Shown: positions 1 through 10,032, counted from the stretch's first letter. The stretch is DNA of 64,000 nt from JBGSUZ01 sp964404895 (GCA_964404895.1 CAYOLV010000004.1:310001-374000); one strand, 5' to 3'. The notes: a model not told the origin generated them from the sequence alone. Translations and numbers: made by a program.

Positions 1-95
1 AGGCTAAACAAATATTTTTGTCGAATTTTGACAGCTTTCTGTGTTAGACTAGAGGCAGACTTTACTACCACGAAATAAGAAATTGAGGAATAATT

Positions 96-2069
96 ATGTT
101 AATCATGCAAATTGAAAATTTAAAGAAAAGTTACGGCGAACGTCAACTCTTTGACGCTGTGAGTTTCAGCATACATGAAGGCGATAAAATTGGTTTAATT
201 GGCGTCAACGGCACGGGTAAAACCTCTTTGCTTAATGCCCTCGCTAACATTGAACCTGCCGATTCAGGCAGCGTTACTCTGCCAAGAGGCATGAAAGTCT
301 CTTACCTTTCCCAAAACCCCGAGTTTCGACCTGACCAAACTGTCATTGAAGCTATTTTTGAAGGATCTTCTCCCCTTCTAACTCTTATTCGGGACTATGA
401 GAGTGCACTGGAACATTTGGAAAATGACCCTGAGAATGAAAAACTTCAAAAGCAAGCCTTGAGCCTTCAAAATCGGATGGATCTAGAAGGGGCATGGGAA
501 ATTGAAAGCCAAATTAAGACAATCTTGACCCAGCTCAACATCCATGACTTTGACAAGCCCATGGGACAGCTTTCAGGGGGGCAAAAGAAAAGAGTTGCCT
601 TAGCAGAAGCTTTAATTTCTGACAGCCAGCTTTTAATTTTAGACGAGCCAACCAACCATATGGACAGCCAAACTGTGGAATGGCTTGAAAGTGCTTTAAA
701 ACAAAGAAAAGGTGCTTTACTGATGGTTACCCATGACCGTTACTTCCTCGACCGAGTGGTCAATAAGACCATCGAACTGGATCAGGGTAAACTTTATTCT
801 TATACGGGAAACTACGCGTGGTTTGTAGAACAAAAAGCCCTTCGACAAGAACTAGACTCTGCCGTAGCAAGAAAGCGACAAAGCCTGTTCAAGAGTGAAT
901 TGGAGTGGATTCGCGCTGGGGCACAAGCCCGTTCTACAAAACAGAAAGCTCGTATTGATCGTTTTGAAAACCTAAAGGATCAAATATCAGGCCAAGGGCA
1001 ATTGGAAAAAATGGATATTTCCGTAGCCCATAGTCGATTAGGTTCAAAAATTATAGAAATGGAAAACGTAGGCAAGTCTTTTGGAGATCAAGTGATTGTA
1101 AAAGATTTCACCTATACCATGGTAAAATCTGATCGCATTGGTATTGTTGGCCCTAGCGGCATTGGTAAAACTACCCTGCTCAAACTCATTATTGGTGAAC
1201 TTGAGCCTGATCTCGGCAATGTGGCCAGAGGCATTACCGTAAATGTAGGCTACTTCTCACAAGAATCTGCCCATCTCCCAGAAGACAAGCGGGCTATTGA
1301 CTGGATTCGGGACACCGCAGAATTTGTCACCACAGGAGACGGCACGAAAATCAGCGCCTCCCAAATGATGGAGCGTTTCCTCTTTGACAGCCACATGCAG
1401 TACACTTATATTGGGAGACTTTCAGGCGGAGAGCAAAGACGACTTTACCTGCTCCAAGTTCTCATGGCCTCTCCAAATGTACTTATTTTAGATGAACCGA
1501 CCAACGACCTAGATATAGACACTTTGAAAGTCCTCGAAAACTATTTAGACGATTTCCAAGGGGCTGTCATTGTCATTTCCCATGACAGATATTTCTTAGA
1601 CCGTACCTGCGAACGGATTTGGTCTTTCAACGGCGGTGGCGAAATTGCCAACCATACAGGGAATTACAGCGAGTATTTAGAACATATTAAAATTCCCGTG
1701 TACTCCGATGAGGATCACGGCAGAACACTAAATCACCAGGGCAAAAAAACGGGCTCTGGCAAAAATTCTGATTCTAAAAACCAAGGCAACTCTTCAGCGC
1801 TAGAAGTTTCCGATCAAGACAATTCTGGCCTTGATGCTTCTGGAGAAGCTCGACAAAAGCTGACCTTCAAGGAACAACATGAGCTTAAATCTATTGACTT
1901 GGAAGTTCAGTCTTTGGAAGAACAATTGACTCAGTTGGAAATTGATATGGAAAAAGCCGCAACCGATTTTACAAAACTCGCAGAGTTAAGTCAAAAAAAA
2001 GAAGCCGTTGAAGAACGACTTCTTGAAAAGATGGAAAGACAAGAATATTTGCATCGCTTTGACGCTTAA
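96..2069 (+). CDS. ABC-F family ATPase, Uup-like
   Basis: A soluble protein of 657 residues with two ABC ATPase domains and no membrane segment, the layout of ABC-F proteins, which act on the ribosome or translation. Domain 1 has Walker A GVNGTGKTS near residue 36, the signature LSGGQKKR and Walker B LILDEPTNH. Domain 2 has GPSGIGKTT, LSGGEQRR and LILDEPTND. After a charged, low-complexity stretch, the last 80 residues are strongly helical and coiled-coil-like, as in the Uup DNA-binding tail. The start at 96 is preferred because GAGGA lies 6 bases upstream; the ATG at 105 would be too far from it. The gene stands alone, convergent with the mscS-like gene. The ABC-F class is secure; whether it is Uup itself or a resistance-type member is not decided by the sequence. 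Confidence 0.88.
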   Translation: MLIMQIENLKKSYGERQLFDAVSFSIHEGDKIGLIGVNGTGKTSLLNALANIEPADSGSVTLPRGMKVSYLSQNPEFRPDQTVIEAIFEGSSPLLTLIRDYESALEHLENDPENEKLQKQALSLQNRMDLEGAWEIESQIKTILTQLNIHDFDKPMGQLSGGQKKRVALAEALISDSQLLILDEPTNHMDSQTVEWLESALKQRKGALLMVTHDRYFLDRVVNKTIELDQGKLYSYTGNYAWFVEQKALRQELDSAVARKRQSLFKSELEWIRAGAQARSTKQKARIDRFENLKDQISGQGQLEKMDISVAHSRLGSKIIEMENVGKSFGDQVIVKDFTYTMVKSDRIGIVGPSGIGKTTLLKLIIGELEPDLGNVARGITVNVGYFSQESAHLPEDKRAIDWIRDTAEFVTTGDGTKISASQMMERFLFDSHMQYTYIGRLSGGEQRRLYLLQVLMASPNVLILDEPTNDLDIDTLKVLENYLDDFQGAVIVISHDRYFLDRTCERIWSFNGGGEIANHTGNYSEYLEHIKIPVYSDEDHGRTLNHQGKKTGSGKNSDSKNQGNSSALEVSDQDNSGLDASGEARQKLTFKEQHELKSIDLEVQSLEEQLTQLEIDMEKAATDFTKLAELSQKKEAVEERLLEKMERQEYLHRFDA

Positions 2070-2074
2070 CGATT

Positions 2075-3154
2075 TTATCTCACAGAGCCGCCGCCAGGCG
2101 GCTTTGCCATTTCTATGCCTAATGATCGGCTGGTGCTGAGCAGGGCAAAGTTAATCTGCTCCTTATATTGAATGTACTCATTATAAACATTGGTGTCTAC
2201 ATAGCATTTAACCACAAAGGACAAGCCATAAGGACTGAACTGATCCATTTTCACAATCAATCCCTCTGTTCTCACAAAAGTTTGAGTTTCCAAATAAGCC
2301 AACATTTCTTTTTGCAATCCTTCTATTTTTTCCAGTGGCGTATCAAAATCGAATACCGTTTGAACATCTACCCGACGGTACCCTCTACGGGTAAAGTTAG
2401 TGATGGGGTTCTTAGACATATTGCTGTTAGGAATATAGACAATTTCTTGAGTCACCGTCCGAATACGGGTACTTCTGAAACTCAGTTCTTCTACTTCCCC
2501 TTCAATCCCTTCACATAAAATCCAGTCTCCTAGGTCATAAGGACGGTCTACAACGATAGCTGCCCCTGCAATCATATTTCCCAACGTATCCTGAGCTGCC
2601 ATGGCCACAGCCAATCCTGCAATGCCTAAGCCTGCAATAAATCCGTTGACATCGAAAAATTCACTGGCCGCCATGCCCACTGCCAAAATTACAATGAGGG
2701 CTCGAACCACCTGAGAAATCATGGTTTTAAAAAGATTGCTGGTATTCAGATTCAATTTGTCATCTAATTTAACCAGCATATTGCCGTAAAGATCGCCCAT
2801 ATTGTAAAATCCCATAGCAACGCAGATGACGGTAATAGCTTTCATCAGCCTTTCTGGATTATCGTTGACATATAGCCGCAAGAAAGGATAATGGACTGCC
2901 AAATACTGAAAAGCAATGTAGAGTCCTATGAAACTGATCCATGTGGTAATTGGTTTTTCAAAGGCTTTAGAGCTGGCTTCAAAATTTTCAAGAGACGTTT
3001 TTCTGGCAAACCGTCGAATGATTTTAAAGCAGATTTTCTCTATGGATTTTCTAAATAAGTGAAAGACTGCCAGGATAATGAATGCAATCAAAAAATCCTG
3101 CCATCTTAGAGGAAATGTAATCAACCAGTTTGAGACAGGCAAATTTTCTGACAC
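2075..3154 (-). CDS. MscS-family small-conductance mechanosensitive channel
   Basis: Membrane protein of 359 residues with about four hydrophobic segments in the first 190 residues, then a soluble beta-rich C-terminal part. The pore-lining helix is recognisable from its alternating Gly/Ala pattern (GLGIAGLAVAMAAQDTLGN) followed by a hydrophobic helix and DLGDWI, the hallmark of MscS channels that release solutes on hypo-osmotic shock. Length fits the family. It starts at GTG 3154, nine bases after AAGGAG, and that ribosome site lies in the last codons of the yhaM gene just upstream, so the two are probably co-transcribed. It is convergent with the ABC-F gene, only 5 bases away; a G+C hairpin at 2085-2104 lies inside its last codons. 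Confidence 0.88.
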   Translation of the reverse strand: MSENLPVSNWLITFPLRWQDFLIAFIILAVFHLFRKSIEKICFKIIRRFARKTSLENFEASSKAFEKPITTWISFIGLYIAFQYLAVHYPFLRLYVNDNPERLMKAITVICVAMGFYNMGDLYGNMLVKLDDKLNLNTSNLFKTMISQVVRALIVILAVGMAASEFFDVNGFIAGLGIAGLAVAMAAQDTLGNMIAGAAIVVDRPYDLGDWILCEGIEGEVEELSFRSTRIRTVTQEIVYIPNSNMSKNPITNFTRRGYRRVDVQTVFDFDTPLEKIEGLQKEMLAYLETQTFVRTEGLIVKMDQFSPYGLSFVVKCYVDTNVYNEYIQYKEQINFALLSTSRSLGIEMAKPPGGGSVR

Positions 3155-3160
3155 TTAGCT

Positions 3161-4120
3161 TCACTCCTTATCAAAAGTAGGTTTGTATAATTTTCTGTAA
3201 TCCAGCACAGGAACATTTTCAGTAAATCTGCCAGGTTCAATACTTTCAAGCGCTTTGCTCATATCGTACATTCTGGCGTCCATCATATCCAAATAGTGAA
3301 GGATTTCTGCCTCTGGAAGCATTGGCTTCTTAGGGCTCCCAAACTCAGGTTGATAATGATGAGACAAGATCATGTGTTGAATTACACTGCTGATTTCTTG
3401 GCTGATGCCAAGGCGCTCGCCCACCACTTGTATTTTTCTGATTCCCATTATGATGTGTCCGAGAATTTGACCTTCAAAGGAATAATCACTGACCACGCCT
3501 AATTCGTCCGCTGTCATTTCGTTGATTTTTTCAATGTCATGTAAAATAACCCCTGCGTAGAGCAAATCTGTATTGAGGTGCTCATAGACTTGACTGAGAA
3601 CTTCAGCGGTTCTAAGCATTCTTAGAATATGGTACATCAAGCCTGAACGAATGGCATGGTGATTTTTCTTCGCCGCAGGATAGTACATTAATTTTTGTTC
3701 GTATTCATCTATAAGAGCTGTCACAAGCAGCTTAATTTCAGTATTTTGAATTTGTTCCACATAGTTTAGTATTTCGCTAAACATCTCGTCTTTGTTAATG
3801 GGCGCAGCCTGAACCATATCTTCTAGCTGTACCTGATCCCCTTCTTCAAGAGGTCTTATTTTGACGATTTTAAATTGAAGCGTGCTCTGCCAGCTGGTCA
3901 CAGTCCCTCTGGCTTTAACAATATCCCCCGCTTTGAACTGACTGACCATGGCATCGTCAATGTCCCAAGCTTTGGCATTGATTTCACCCGTTTTGTCCGT
4001 TAAGTTAAGGTCTAAATATTTCTTATTGTTACTGGAAGTTTTTAGGTTCATCCCTTTGATTAAGAAAAACCCTTGAATATCGTCGCCTACTTCAAATTCT
4101 CTGATCCATTTTTCTAGCAT
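3161..4120 (-). CDS. yhaM: 3'-5' exoribonuclease YhaM family (OB fold plus HD domain)
   Basis: 319 residues in two parts: an N-terminal OB-fold nucleic-acid-binding domain (about residues 1-95, with LTDKTGEINAKAWD) and an HD metal-dependent phosphohydrolase domain with the HD dyad in VILHDIEKINEM near residue 190 and further metal-ligand histidines in HHAIRSG and ILSHHYQ. This is the architecture of Bacillus YhaM, which trims RNA and single-stranded DNA from the 3' end. The frame is open up to GTG 4141, but that start falls in the terminator of the upstream gene; ATG 4120 matches the family N terminus and has AGGATGG about 8 bases upstream. The mscS-like gene follows after 6 bases. Confidence 0.85.
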   Translation of the reverse strand: MLEKWIREFEVGDDIQGFFLIKGMNLKTSSNNKKYLDLNLTDKTGEINAKAWDIDDAMVSQFKAGDIVKARGTVTSWQSTLQFKIVKIRPLEEGDQVQLEDMVQAAPINKDEMFSEILNYVEQIQNTEIKLLVTALIDEYEQKLMYYPAAKKNHHAIRSGLMYHILRMLRTAEVLSQVYEHLNTDLLYAGVILHDIEKINEMTADELGVVSDYSFEGQILGHIIMGIRKIQVVGERLGISQEISSVIQHMILSHHYQPEFGSPKKPMLPEAEILHYLDMMDARMYDMSKALESIEPGRFTENVPVLDYRKLYKPTFDKE

Positions 4121-4143
4121 CCCAACCATCCTATCTATCACTC

Positions 4144-4168
4144 AAAAAATCCCCCTGTGCAGGGGGAC
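4144..4168 (-). terminator. Intrinsic terminator after ppiC-like gene
   Basis: On the minus strand a perfect 8-bp G+C-rich stem (TCCCCCTG / CAGGGGGA) is followed by six T. It lies between the parvulin gene and yhaM, so yhaM probably has its own promoter or depends on read-through. Confidence 0.8.
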
Positions 4169-4206
4169 CCATCGATTATATTGACGTCCGCCTTTTGAAC
4201 TCTCTC

Positions 4207-4947
4207 TTACAGGATTTCTACGGCGTACTTCGCTTTAAGTGCTTCTACTTTGTTGGTATAGATTTCGCTTTGTTTTTGCATAGTTAAATCTTTCATGATA
4301 TCAAAGCTCACTTCTTCCAAATCTAAAACGCCGCCCTCTTCTTTTTCAGTCAATTGAATTAAATGATATCCAAATTGAGTTTGAACAGGTTGGCTAATCT
4401 CTCCTATTGCCATTTCAAATGCAGCCATTTCAAATTCAGGTACCATTTGACCTCTGCCGAAGAAACCGAGGTCGCCGCCTCTTTCGCTAGATGGGCATTT
4501 TGAGTGTTTTGAAGCTGCTTCTTCAAACGATAAACCACCGTTGATTTCTTCAAGAATGTCGTCAGCAGTTTCTTTAGTATCTACTAAAATATGGCTCGCT
4601 TTCACACGCTCTGGCTTAGCGAACTGTTCTTTATTCCCTTCGTAATGGGCTTTAAGCTCGTCGTCGCTTACTTGTGCAGTCGAAAGACATTTTCTCACTG
4701 CATATTGTTTCATGAGCATGAGTTTTTCTTCAGCCAATTGCGCCTTGAACTCTTCTTCAGAATCCATGTTGAGTTCGATTGCTTCAGACAAGAATAAAGA
4801 TTGGTTGATCAATTCGTTGATCAGGATTTTTTCGCCTTCAGGATTCGCATATCTTGCAGCGTTTTGACCCAATGACATCATAAATTGATTCAATTCATCT
4901 CTTGTAATTTCTCTGCCGTTAACAATAGCCAATACTTGATCGTTCAT
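4207..4947 (-). CDS. Parvulin-type peptidyl-prolyl cis-trans isomerase, cytosolic
   Basis: 246 residues with a SurA-like helical N-terminal part (residues 1-110) and a parvulin domain (about 113-205) marked by VKASHILV, GGDLGFFGRGQMVPEFE and VQTQFGYHLI. Such enzymes isomerise prolyl bonds and act as chaperones. No signal peptide or lipobox is present, unlike the exported foldase PrsA, so it is probably cytosolic. ATG 4947 is chosen because AAAGGAG lies 7 bases upstream; the open frame continues 17 codons further (to 4998) without a ribosome site. It is followed by an intrinsic terminator, so it looks monocistronic. Confidence 0.88.
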   Translation of the reverse strand: MNDQVLAIVNGREITRDELNQFMMSLGQNAARYANPEGEKILINELINQSLFLSEAIELNMDSEEEFKAQLAEEKLMLMKQYAVRKCLSTAQVSDDELKAHYEGNKEQFAKPERVKASHILVDTKETADDILEEINGGLSFEEAASKHSKCPSSERGGDLGFFGRGQMVPEFEMAAFEMAIGEISQPVQTQFGYHLIQLTEKEEGGVLDLEEVSFDIMKDLTMQKQSEIYTNKVEALKAKYAVEIL

Positions 4948-5047
4948 TTTATGTTCTCCTTTGATATAGACTAAGCCGCCAGTGCGTTTCGCCTGCACGG
5001 TTTATTTTCATTGACCCATTCATCTTATCAAAATATCGGTCAACTGT

Positions 5048-5485
5048 CTATTCAGCCGATGCCTCTTTTCTAATAATGCCTAAATCCTCTTCCTTGATTA
5101 ATTTTAACCGTTTCATCACGTCTATGAGCTTGTCTGTATCAATGGGTTTCACTGCATAAGCTTCAGAGCCCAAGTCAAAGGTTTCGAATATGCCTTTAGG
5201 ATCATTGAGGGCTGTGGTCATAATCACTTTAGCAATCTTTTCATTAGGGACATGACGCTCTTCTTCCAATTTTCTTATGGTTTTCAGCGCTTTAATGCCA
5301 TCAACTTCAGGCATCATAATATCCAGACAAATTAAGTCGTAGTAATGCTGTTCATCCAGTGCCATGAGAAAGACTTCAATGGCTTCCATGCCGTCTACGG
5401 TAATGTCACATTCTCCAAATTGGGACATAAATTTATAAAGAAACTTTCGACTGACATAATCATCTTCCGCTATTAAAATCCGCAT
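5048..5485 (-). CDS. Stand-alone CheY-like response regulator
   Basis: 145 residues forming a single receiver domain: acidic pocket E7-D8-D9, phospho-acceptor D55 (LICLDIMMP), T90/T91 and the conserved K113 (AVKPID). The last 20 residues form a short charged tail and no output domain is present. It lies 15 bases downstream of the hybrid kinase gene behind a GGGAGG site, last in the long sensory cluster, so it is probably phosphorylated by that kinase or by CheA. Which downstream target it binds cannot be seen. Confidence 0.85.
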   Translation of the reverse strand: MRILIAEDDYVSRKFLYKFMSQFGECDITVDGMEAIEVFLMALDEQHYYDLICLDIMMPEVDGIKALKTIRKLEEERHVPNEKIAKVIMTTALNDPKGIFETFDLGSEAYAVKPIDTDKLIDVMKRLKLIKEEDLGIIRKEASAE

Positions 5486-5500
5486 GCTTATACCTCCCTA

Positions 5501-8140
5501 TTAAATATTCATCAGCTTCATGATCTCGCTGTAGTATTGGGTCGCTTCTAACATGTTTTGCCGCCTAGATGCTAGTTCCATTTTCATTGCCAAACGTTTT
5601 AGTCTTACAGCGCCATCTGCCTCAAACATTTCTTTGATTCGATGAGAGGTCTTCTCAAGCAATTCTGCATCTTTTTGATCCAAAAATAATTTAATGTCAT
5701 AGAGTGGCATAATGTAATTCTCATTTTTAACAACGATCTGATCATCGTCTTGAGAAAGGACTTTTTCAAGGAGTTCATCTCTAGGGGCATTGCTTTTGCG
5801 ATAACCTAAACGCTCAATCTTCTCATAAAATTCACGAATATTGATGGGTTTAGAAATATACTCGTCCATACCCGCCGCCATAAATCTTTCTCTGTCTCCC
5901 TTGAGGGCATAGGCGGTAACAGCTATGACTGGAATGTCTAATTTCAACTCATTTCGGATAACCGAAAGGGCGCTGAGGCCGTCCATGATTGGCATTTGTA
6001 TGTCCATCAAAATTAAATCGAAGGTTACGCGTTTCATTTTTTCAATGGCTTGAATGCCATTCTCTGCTAATTCTACCCGATGTCCTTGCTTTAATAACAG
6101 CCTTTTAAATAATTTTTGATTGATTTTTTCATCTTCACAGACCAATACGGTCAGTGGATAGGCGGCGGGTGGCACATATTCAATATCTTCTTCCAAACCA
6201 TTGATACTCATTACCGTCTTGGCAATTTTAAAAGGTATGGAAAACTGAAAATCGGAACCCACTTCTAACTGACTGGTCACACGAAGCTCTCCCCCCATTA
6301 AACCAACCAACATTTTAGAAATGCTGAGCCCTAAGCCTGTTCCTCCATATTTTCTGGTAATAGATCCATCCGCCTGAGAAAAGCTTATAAAAACTCTTTC
6401 TTGATCTTCTTCACTAATACCGATGCCTGTATCTTTCACAGAAAAGCTGACCCTAGCCTGATCACCACTTTGACTTTCAACGCCTACAGAGACTAAGACT
6501 CCGCCGTTCTGAGTAAATTTCAGGCCGTTAGAAACGAGATTGGACAGTACCTGACTTACCCGGACCGGGTCTCCGTGAACAAAGCTAGGAACGTTGTCCG
6601 CTATGTCTATTTCCAAGTTGATATTCTTTTCCATTGCCTGTATTTTCAAAGGTTTAACTACACGATGAACCACATCTGACAAATTGAACCTTATTTTTTC
6701 GATGGCAACTTTGCCTGCCTCCAATTTTGAAAAATCTAAAATGTCGTTGATGATATTGAGCAGGGTGATGGCACTGCTTTTGACTAAAACCAAATTTTCT
6801 CGTTGTTCATCGTTGATGTCACTCATTATAGTTAAATTGGTCATTCCAATAATCCCATTGAGAGGCGTTCTGATTTCATGGCTCATATTGGCCAAAAATT
6901 GAGACTTGGAACGATTGGCTTCTATGGCCTGTTCCTTGGCTCTCATACTTTCATATTCTGCTTGTTTTCTAACGGTTGTATCTCTGCTGACATATAGAAT
7001 ACTGGTACCATAATGGTCGTCTATAACCACATTCCCAGTGGCTTCTACCCATAAATGACTGCCGTCTTTTTTACAAATACGCATTTCTGTCATGAAATTT
7101 TCACCCGTCAAAAGTCGCCGTTTAAACTGTTCTGACGCTTGTTTTCGATCTTCAACATAGACATATTCCATTAAGGGCTGCCCAATCACTTCCTCAGGTG
7201 CGTATCCTAAAATAGCCTCATGAGAAGGCGTGGCATAAATAACAATCCCATTTTGATCCACTTGGGTAATGAGATCCAGCATATTGTCTGTAATTAACCT
7301 CAATCTTTTTTCGTTATCTATCAACTCGTTAGCTATCTGTTTTCGCACCGTTATATCCTCCAAAATAACTAGGGCAAATGAAGCCTCTCTCAAGATCATT
7401 GTGGATATTTTCGACTTAAACCATTTAGTTTCATAACCGAAGCGGGTTTTAACGGATTGCTTGAATTCATAGTCTACTTTACTCGACCGACCTGTAAATA
7501 TGTCCGCAACATGTCTACCCAACTCGCAACTGATGGAGTGGGTAGACATGTTAGTTTCAGAATTTTCATCCGGACTATCCTCAGTTACAATGTCACATAA
7601 TGCGTGGTCTGTCACATCGTCTATGTTTTTACCCAACATTTCAATGCCGATATCGTTGATATCTACTATTTTTAAATCTCTATCAATGAAGATCATCCCA
7701 ACAGAGGCATTTTTAAAAATCATTTCAAGACGGGACTTTTCCGCACTGAGCTCATCTTGAAACTTCTTTTCTTCTGTAATGTCGTCGATGGCATAAACCA
7801 CATAGGGAGCCAGTTCTTTTTCTGGGGTAATGTAAAAAGCATTGATTCTAACCCAATAAATGTGACCGTTGTGAAGTTTGCCTTGATACTCTTTGACCCA
7901 AGGTTTTTCGGTTTCCATGCAGGATTCAATAAACTGGTTGATATTAAAAGCGTGTCCTGCACTTTCAATAATTTCATCAATGGAAAAGCCAAGAATTTGC
8001 TCTGTATTGACCCCAATCTTATTGACGAATGCCGGATTGACATAGACAACATTTCTTAAATTGTCTGTAACGATGATCATGCTCGACAAATGTTCCACAA
8101 TGGAAAAAGCAGTGCCATAAGTCCAAATTCTTCCAATCAT
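5501..8140 (-). CDS. Cytosolic multi-PAS hybrid sensor histidine kinase with receiver domain
   Basis: 879 residues without a membrane segment. Order: three PAS or PAS/PAC modules (about 10-125, 135-270 and 280-395), a HisKA dimerisation domain with H421 in NMSHEIRTPLNG, a HATPase domain (about 520-640) with the N, G1 and G2 boxes (NLVSNGLKFT, VKDTGIGI, GGTGLGLSI), a receiver domain (about 670-785) with phospho-acceptor in LILMDIQMP, and a C-terminal helical tail of about 90 residues. The tail could be a degenerate phosphotransfer domain but no clear Hpt histidine motif is visible. The start is set by AGGAGG 8 bases upstream. It is placed between cheB and a stand-alone receiver gene, suggesting input into or output from the Che pathway. 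Confidence 0.88.
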   Translation of the reverse strand: MIGRIWTYGTAFSIVEHLSSMIIVTDNLRNVVYVNPAFVNKIGVNTEQILGFSIDEIIESAGHAFNINQFIESCMETEKPWVKEYQGKLHNGHIYWVRINAFYITPEKELAPYVVYAIDDITEEKKFQDELSAEKSRLEMIFKNASVGMIFIDRDLKIVDINDIGIEMLGKNIDDVTDHALCDIVTEDSPDENSETNMSTHSISCELGRHVADIFTGRSSKVDYEFKQSVKTRFGYETKWFKSKISTMILREASFALVILEDITVRKQIANELIDNEKRLRLITDNMLDLITQVDQNGIVIYATPSHEAILGYAPEEVIGQPLMEYVYVEDRKQASEQFKRRLLTGENFMTEMRICKKDGSHLWVEATGNVVIDDHYGTSILYVSRDTTVRKQAEYESMRAKEQAIEANRSKSQFLANMSHEIRTPLNGIIGMTNLTIMSDINDEQRENLVLVKSSAITLLNIINDILDFSKLEAGKVAIEKIRFNLSDVVHRVVKPLKIQAMEKNINLEIDIADNVPSFVHGDPVRVSQVLSNLVSNGLKFTQNGGVLVSVGVESQSGDQARVSFSVKDTGIGISEEDQERVFISFSQADGSITRKYGGTGLGLSISKMLVGLMGGELRVTSQLEVGSDFQFSIPFKIAKTVMSINGLEEDIEYVPPAAYPLTVLVCEDEKINQKLFKRLLLKQGHRVELAENGIQAIEKMKRVTFDLILMDIQMPIMDGLSALSVIRNELKLDIPVIAVTAYALKGDRERFMAAGMDEYISKPINIREFYEKIERLGYRKSNAPRDELLEKVLSQDDDQIVVKNENYIMPLYDIKLFLDQKDAELLEKTSHRIKEMFEADGAVRLKRLAMKMELASRRQNMLEATQYYSEIMKLMNI

Positions 8141-8174
8141 CCGGTATCCCTCCTCATTAAGACTTGAGAAAATT

Positions 8175-9212
8175 TTATTCTGTTACTGCTTTGGTCAATG
8201 CTCTAGAAATATCTTTCAAGGGCAACTGCTCATCTACAGCACCAATGTCATAAGCGACCTTAGGCATACCATAGACAATACAAGATTCTTCATTTTGTCC
8301 AATCGTTTTACAGCCTTTTTCTTTAAGCCTAAGCATCCCTTTAGCACCATCGTTCCCCATTCCAGTGAGGATGATACTCACGGCGTCTTTTCCATAAAAT
8401 TCTGCGATGGAATCAAAGAGCACATCTACCGAAGGACAATGTCCGTTGACCTTTTCCGATTGGAAGAGTTTGATAAAAGTCCCTTGAGCTCTTCTCACAA
8501 TTTTCATGTGCATGTCTCCAGGGGCGACATACACATAATTAGAACGCAACTCCTCCCCATTTTCAGCTTCCTTAATATTTAACATGCAGGTGGAATTCAT
8601 ACGGTCTGCATAAAGCTTGGTGAAAACCGGCGGCATATGCTGAACGATTACAATAGGCGGCATATTGGGGGTCAAATCTTTGAGAATGCTGTGGGTAGCT
8701 TCTGTTCCTCCAGTCGAGGCTCCAATGGCAATAATACTTTTGGTGACTCTTTCATGTCGCTGGGAGACAACGGCTTCATCTCTACCGTATTTGCGTTTTA
8801 AGTGGCTCAAATTTGCCGTTGAGGCAATTTTAATCTTAACGGCCAATTCCTTAATCATCATGGTCATATTTTGAGGTGTTTTACCTGCAGGTTTCGTCAC
8901 ATAATCTACAGCCCCTGCATGTAGGGCTTCAAACACTCTGGTGTCAATGGAGCTGACCACCACAACGGGCATTGGGTGCTGAGGCATTAGTTTTTTCAAG
9001 AATTCTATACCGTCCATCCGAGGCATTTCAACATCTAAAGTCATCACATCGGGGCGAAGTTCAATAATTTTGTCTCTCGCCATGTAAGGGTCTGAAGCCC
9101 ATCCTACGATTTCTATGGAAGGTTCTTCGGATAGCCCGCTTATTAAAAATTCGCGAAATAGCCTAGAGTCATCTACTATCAAAACCCGTATGGTCCGCTT
9201 GATCGGTTGCAT
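8175..9212 (-). CDS. cheB: Chemotaxis response regulator protein-glutamate methylesterase CheB
   Basis: 345 residues: an N-terminal receiver domain (phospho-acceptor D60 in VMTLDVEMP) and a C-terminal methylesterase/deamidase domain from about residue 155 with the catalytic serine in GASTGGTEA, histidine in VQHMPP and aspartate in LTGMGNDGAKGM. It removes methyl groups from MCP glutamates and deamidates MCP glutamines. ATG 9212 is chosen because GGGAGGGG lies 4 bases upstream; it begins one base after the cheR stop codon, so translation of the two is probably coupled. A longer frame to 9260 would overlap cheR without a ribosome site. Confidence 0.93.
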   Translation of the reverse strand: MQPIKRTIRVLIVDDSRLFREFLISGLSEEPSIEIVGWASDPYMARDKIIELRPDVMTLDVEMPRMDGIEFLKKLMPQHPMPVVVVSSIDTRVFEALHAGAVDYVTKPAGKTPQNMTMMIKELAVKIKIASTANLSHLKRKYGRDEAVVSQRHERVTKSIIAIGASTGGTEATHSILKDLTPNMPPIVIVQHMPPVFTKLYADRMNSTCMLNIKEAENGEELRSNYVYVAPGDMHMKIVRRAQGTFIKLFQSEKVNGHCPSVDVLFDSIAEFYGKDAVSIILTGMGNDGAKGMLRLKEKGCKTIGQNEESCIVYGMPKVAYDIGAVDEQLPLKDISRALTKAVTE

Positions 9213-9213
9213 A

Positions 9214-10032
9214 CTACCCCTCCCGTCTATACACTGATGGCATGACATACTCAAATGCATTGGCGGTTCTATCTATGGTTTCAGAGTGCCCAATAAACAA
9301 GTACCCGCCAGGTACTAATTTATCGTAGAATTTTTTGATAATCTTATTTTTCGTAGGTTCATCAAAATAAATCATCACATTCCTGCAAAAGATAATGTGA
9401 AATGGCTTTTTAAAAGGAAAATCACTGAGTAAATTCAACCGCCTAAAAATGACTTCCTTGCGAATGGCATCGTTGACTTGGAACGTATCTGGTGCAATTT
9501 TCTTAAAATATTTGACCCGCCACATGGGTGGGATTTTGTCAATATCACTGCTTTTATAAATCCCTTGTATCGCTAAATTTAAAACTTTTTCTGAGATATC
9601 CGTGGCAAGGAGATTGGTATCCCAAATGTTTTTTTCAGTATCAAAAAAATCATCAATCAACATTGACAACGTATAGGGTTCTGAACCATTTGAACAACCA
9701 GCGCTCCATATTCTCAAGTCTCTGTCCATCCGAAGACGATCTCTCATCTCTGGTAATATGGCCTCTTTCAAAAAATTAAAATGTTCTTCCTCTCTGAAAA
9801 AGTATGTATGGTTGGTGCTGATTTTATTGATAAATTCACTCAGGGTGATACCACTGGAATCATTCTTCATGTGTTCAAAGTATTCTCTAAAACTTTTAAA
9901 CCCTTGCCTTTCAACGGTTTGTGAAAGCCTTGTCACAAAGAGATTCTTTTTTTGAGGTGTCAAATTGATGCCTGCATATTGGTACAGGTATTCAGAAAAC
10001 ATTTTAAATTCAGTGTCAGTAAGTGGTTTCAT
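9214..10032 (-). CDS. cheR: Chemotaxis protein methyltransferase CheR
   Basis: 272 residues, normal length for CheR. A small helical N-terminal domain precedes a SAM-dependent methyltransferase domain with RIWSAGCSNGSEPYTLSM (SAM loop), LLATDISEKVL and IIFCRNVMIYFD. It methylates glutamates on the cytoplasmic helices of chemoreceptors. The ribosome site is exceptionally G-rich (GAGGGGGG, six G in a row), which matters for the C-rich RNA candidate at 23260-23447. It follows the MCP gene and precedes cheB. Confidence 0.93.
   Translation of the reverse strand: MKPLTDTEFKMFSEYLYQYAGINLTPQKKNLFVTRLSQTVERQGFKSFREYFEHMKNDSSGITLSEFINKISTNHTYFFREEEHFNFLKEAILPEMRDRLRMDRDLRIWSAGCSNGSEPYTLSMLIDDFFDTEKNIWDTNLLATDISEKVLNLAIQGIYKSSDIDKIPPMWRVKYFKKIAPDTFQVNDAIRKEVIFRRLNLLSDFPFKKPFHIIFCRNVMIYFDEPTKNKIIKKFYDKLVPGGYLFIGHSETIDRTANAFEYVMPSVYRREG

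Noticed and set aside
2085..2104. G+C hairpin AGCCGCC/GGCGGCT as a terminator for the first ABC-F gene
   Set aside because: It is inside the last codons of mscS and is followed by only TTTG on the plus strand; possible weak bidirectional terminator but not supported enough to list.
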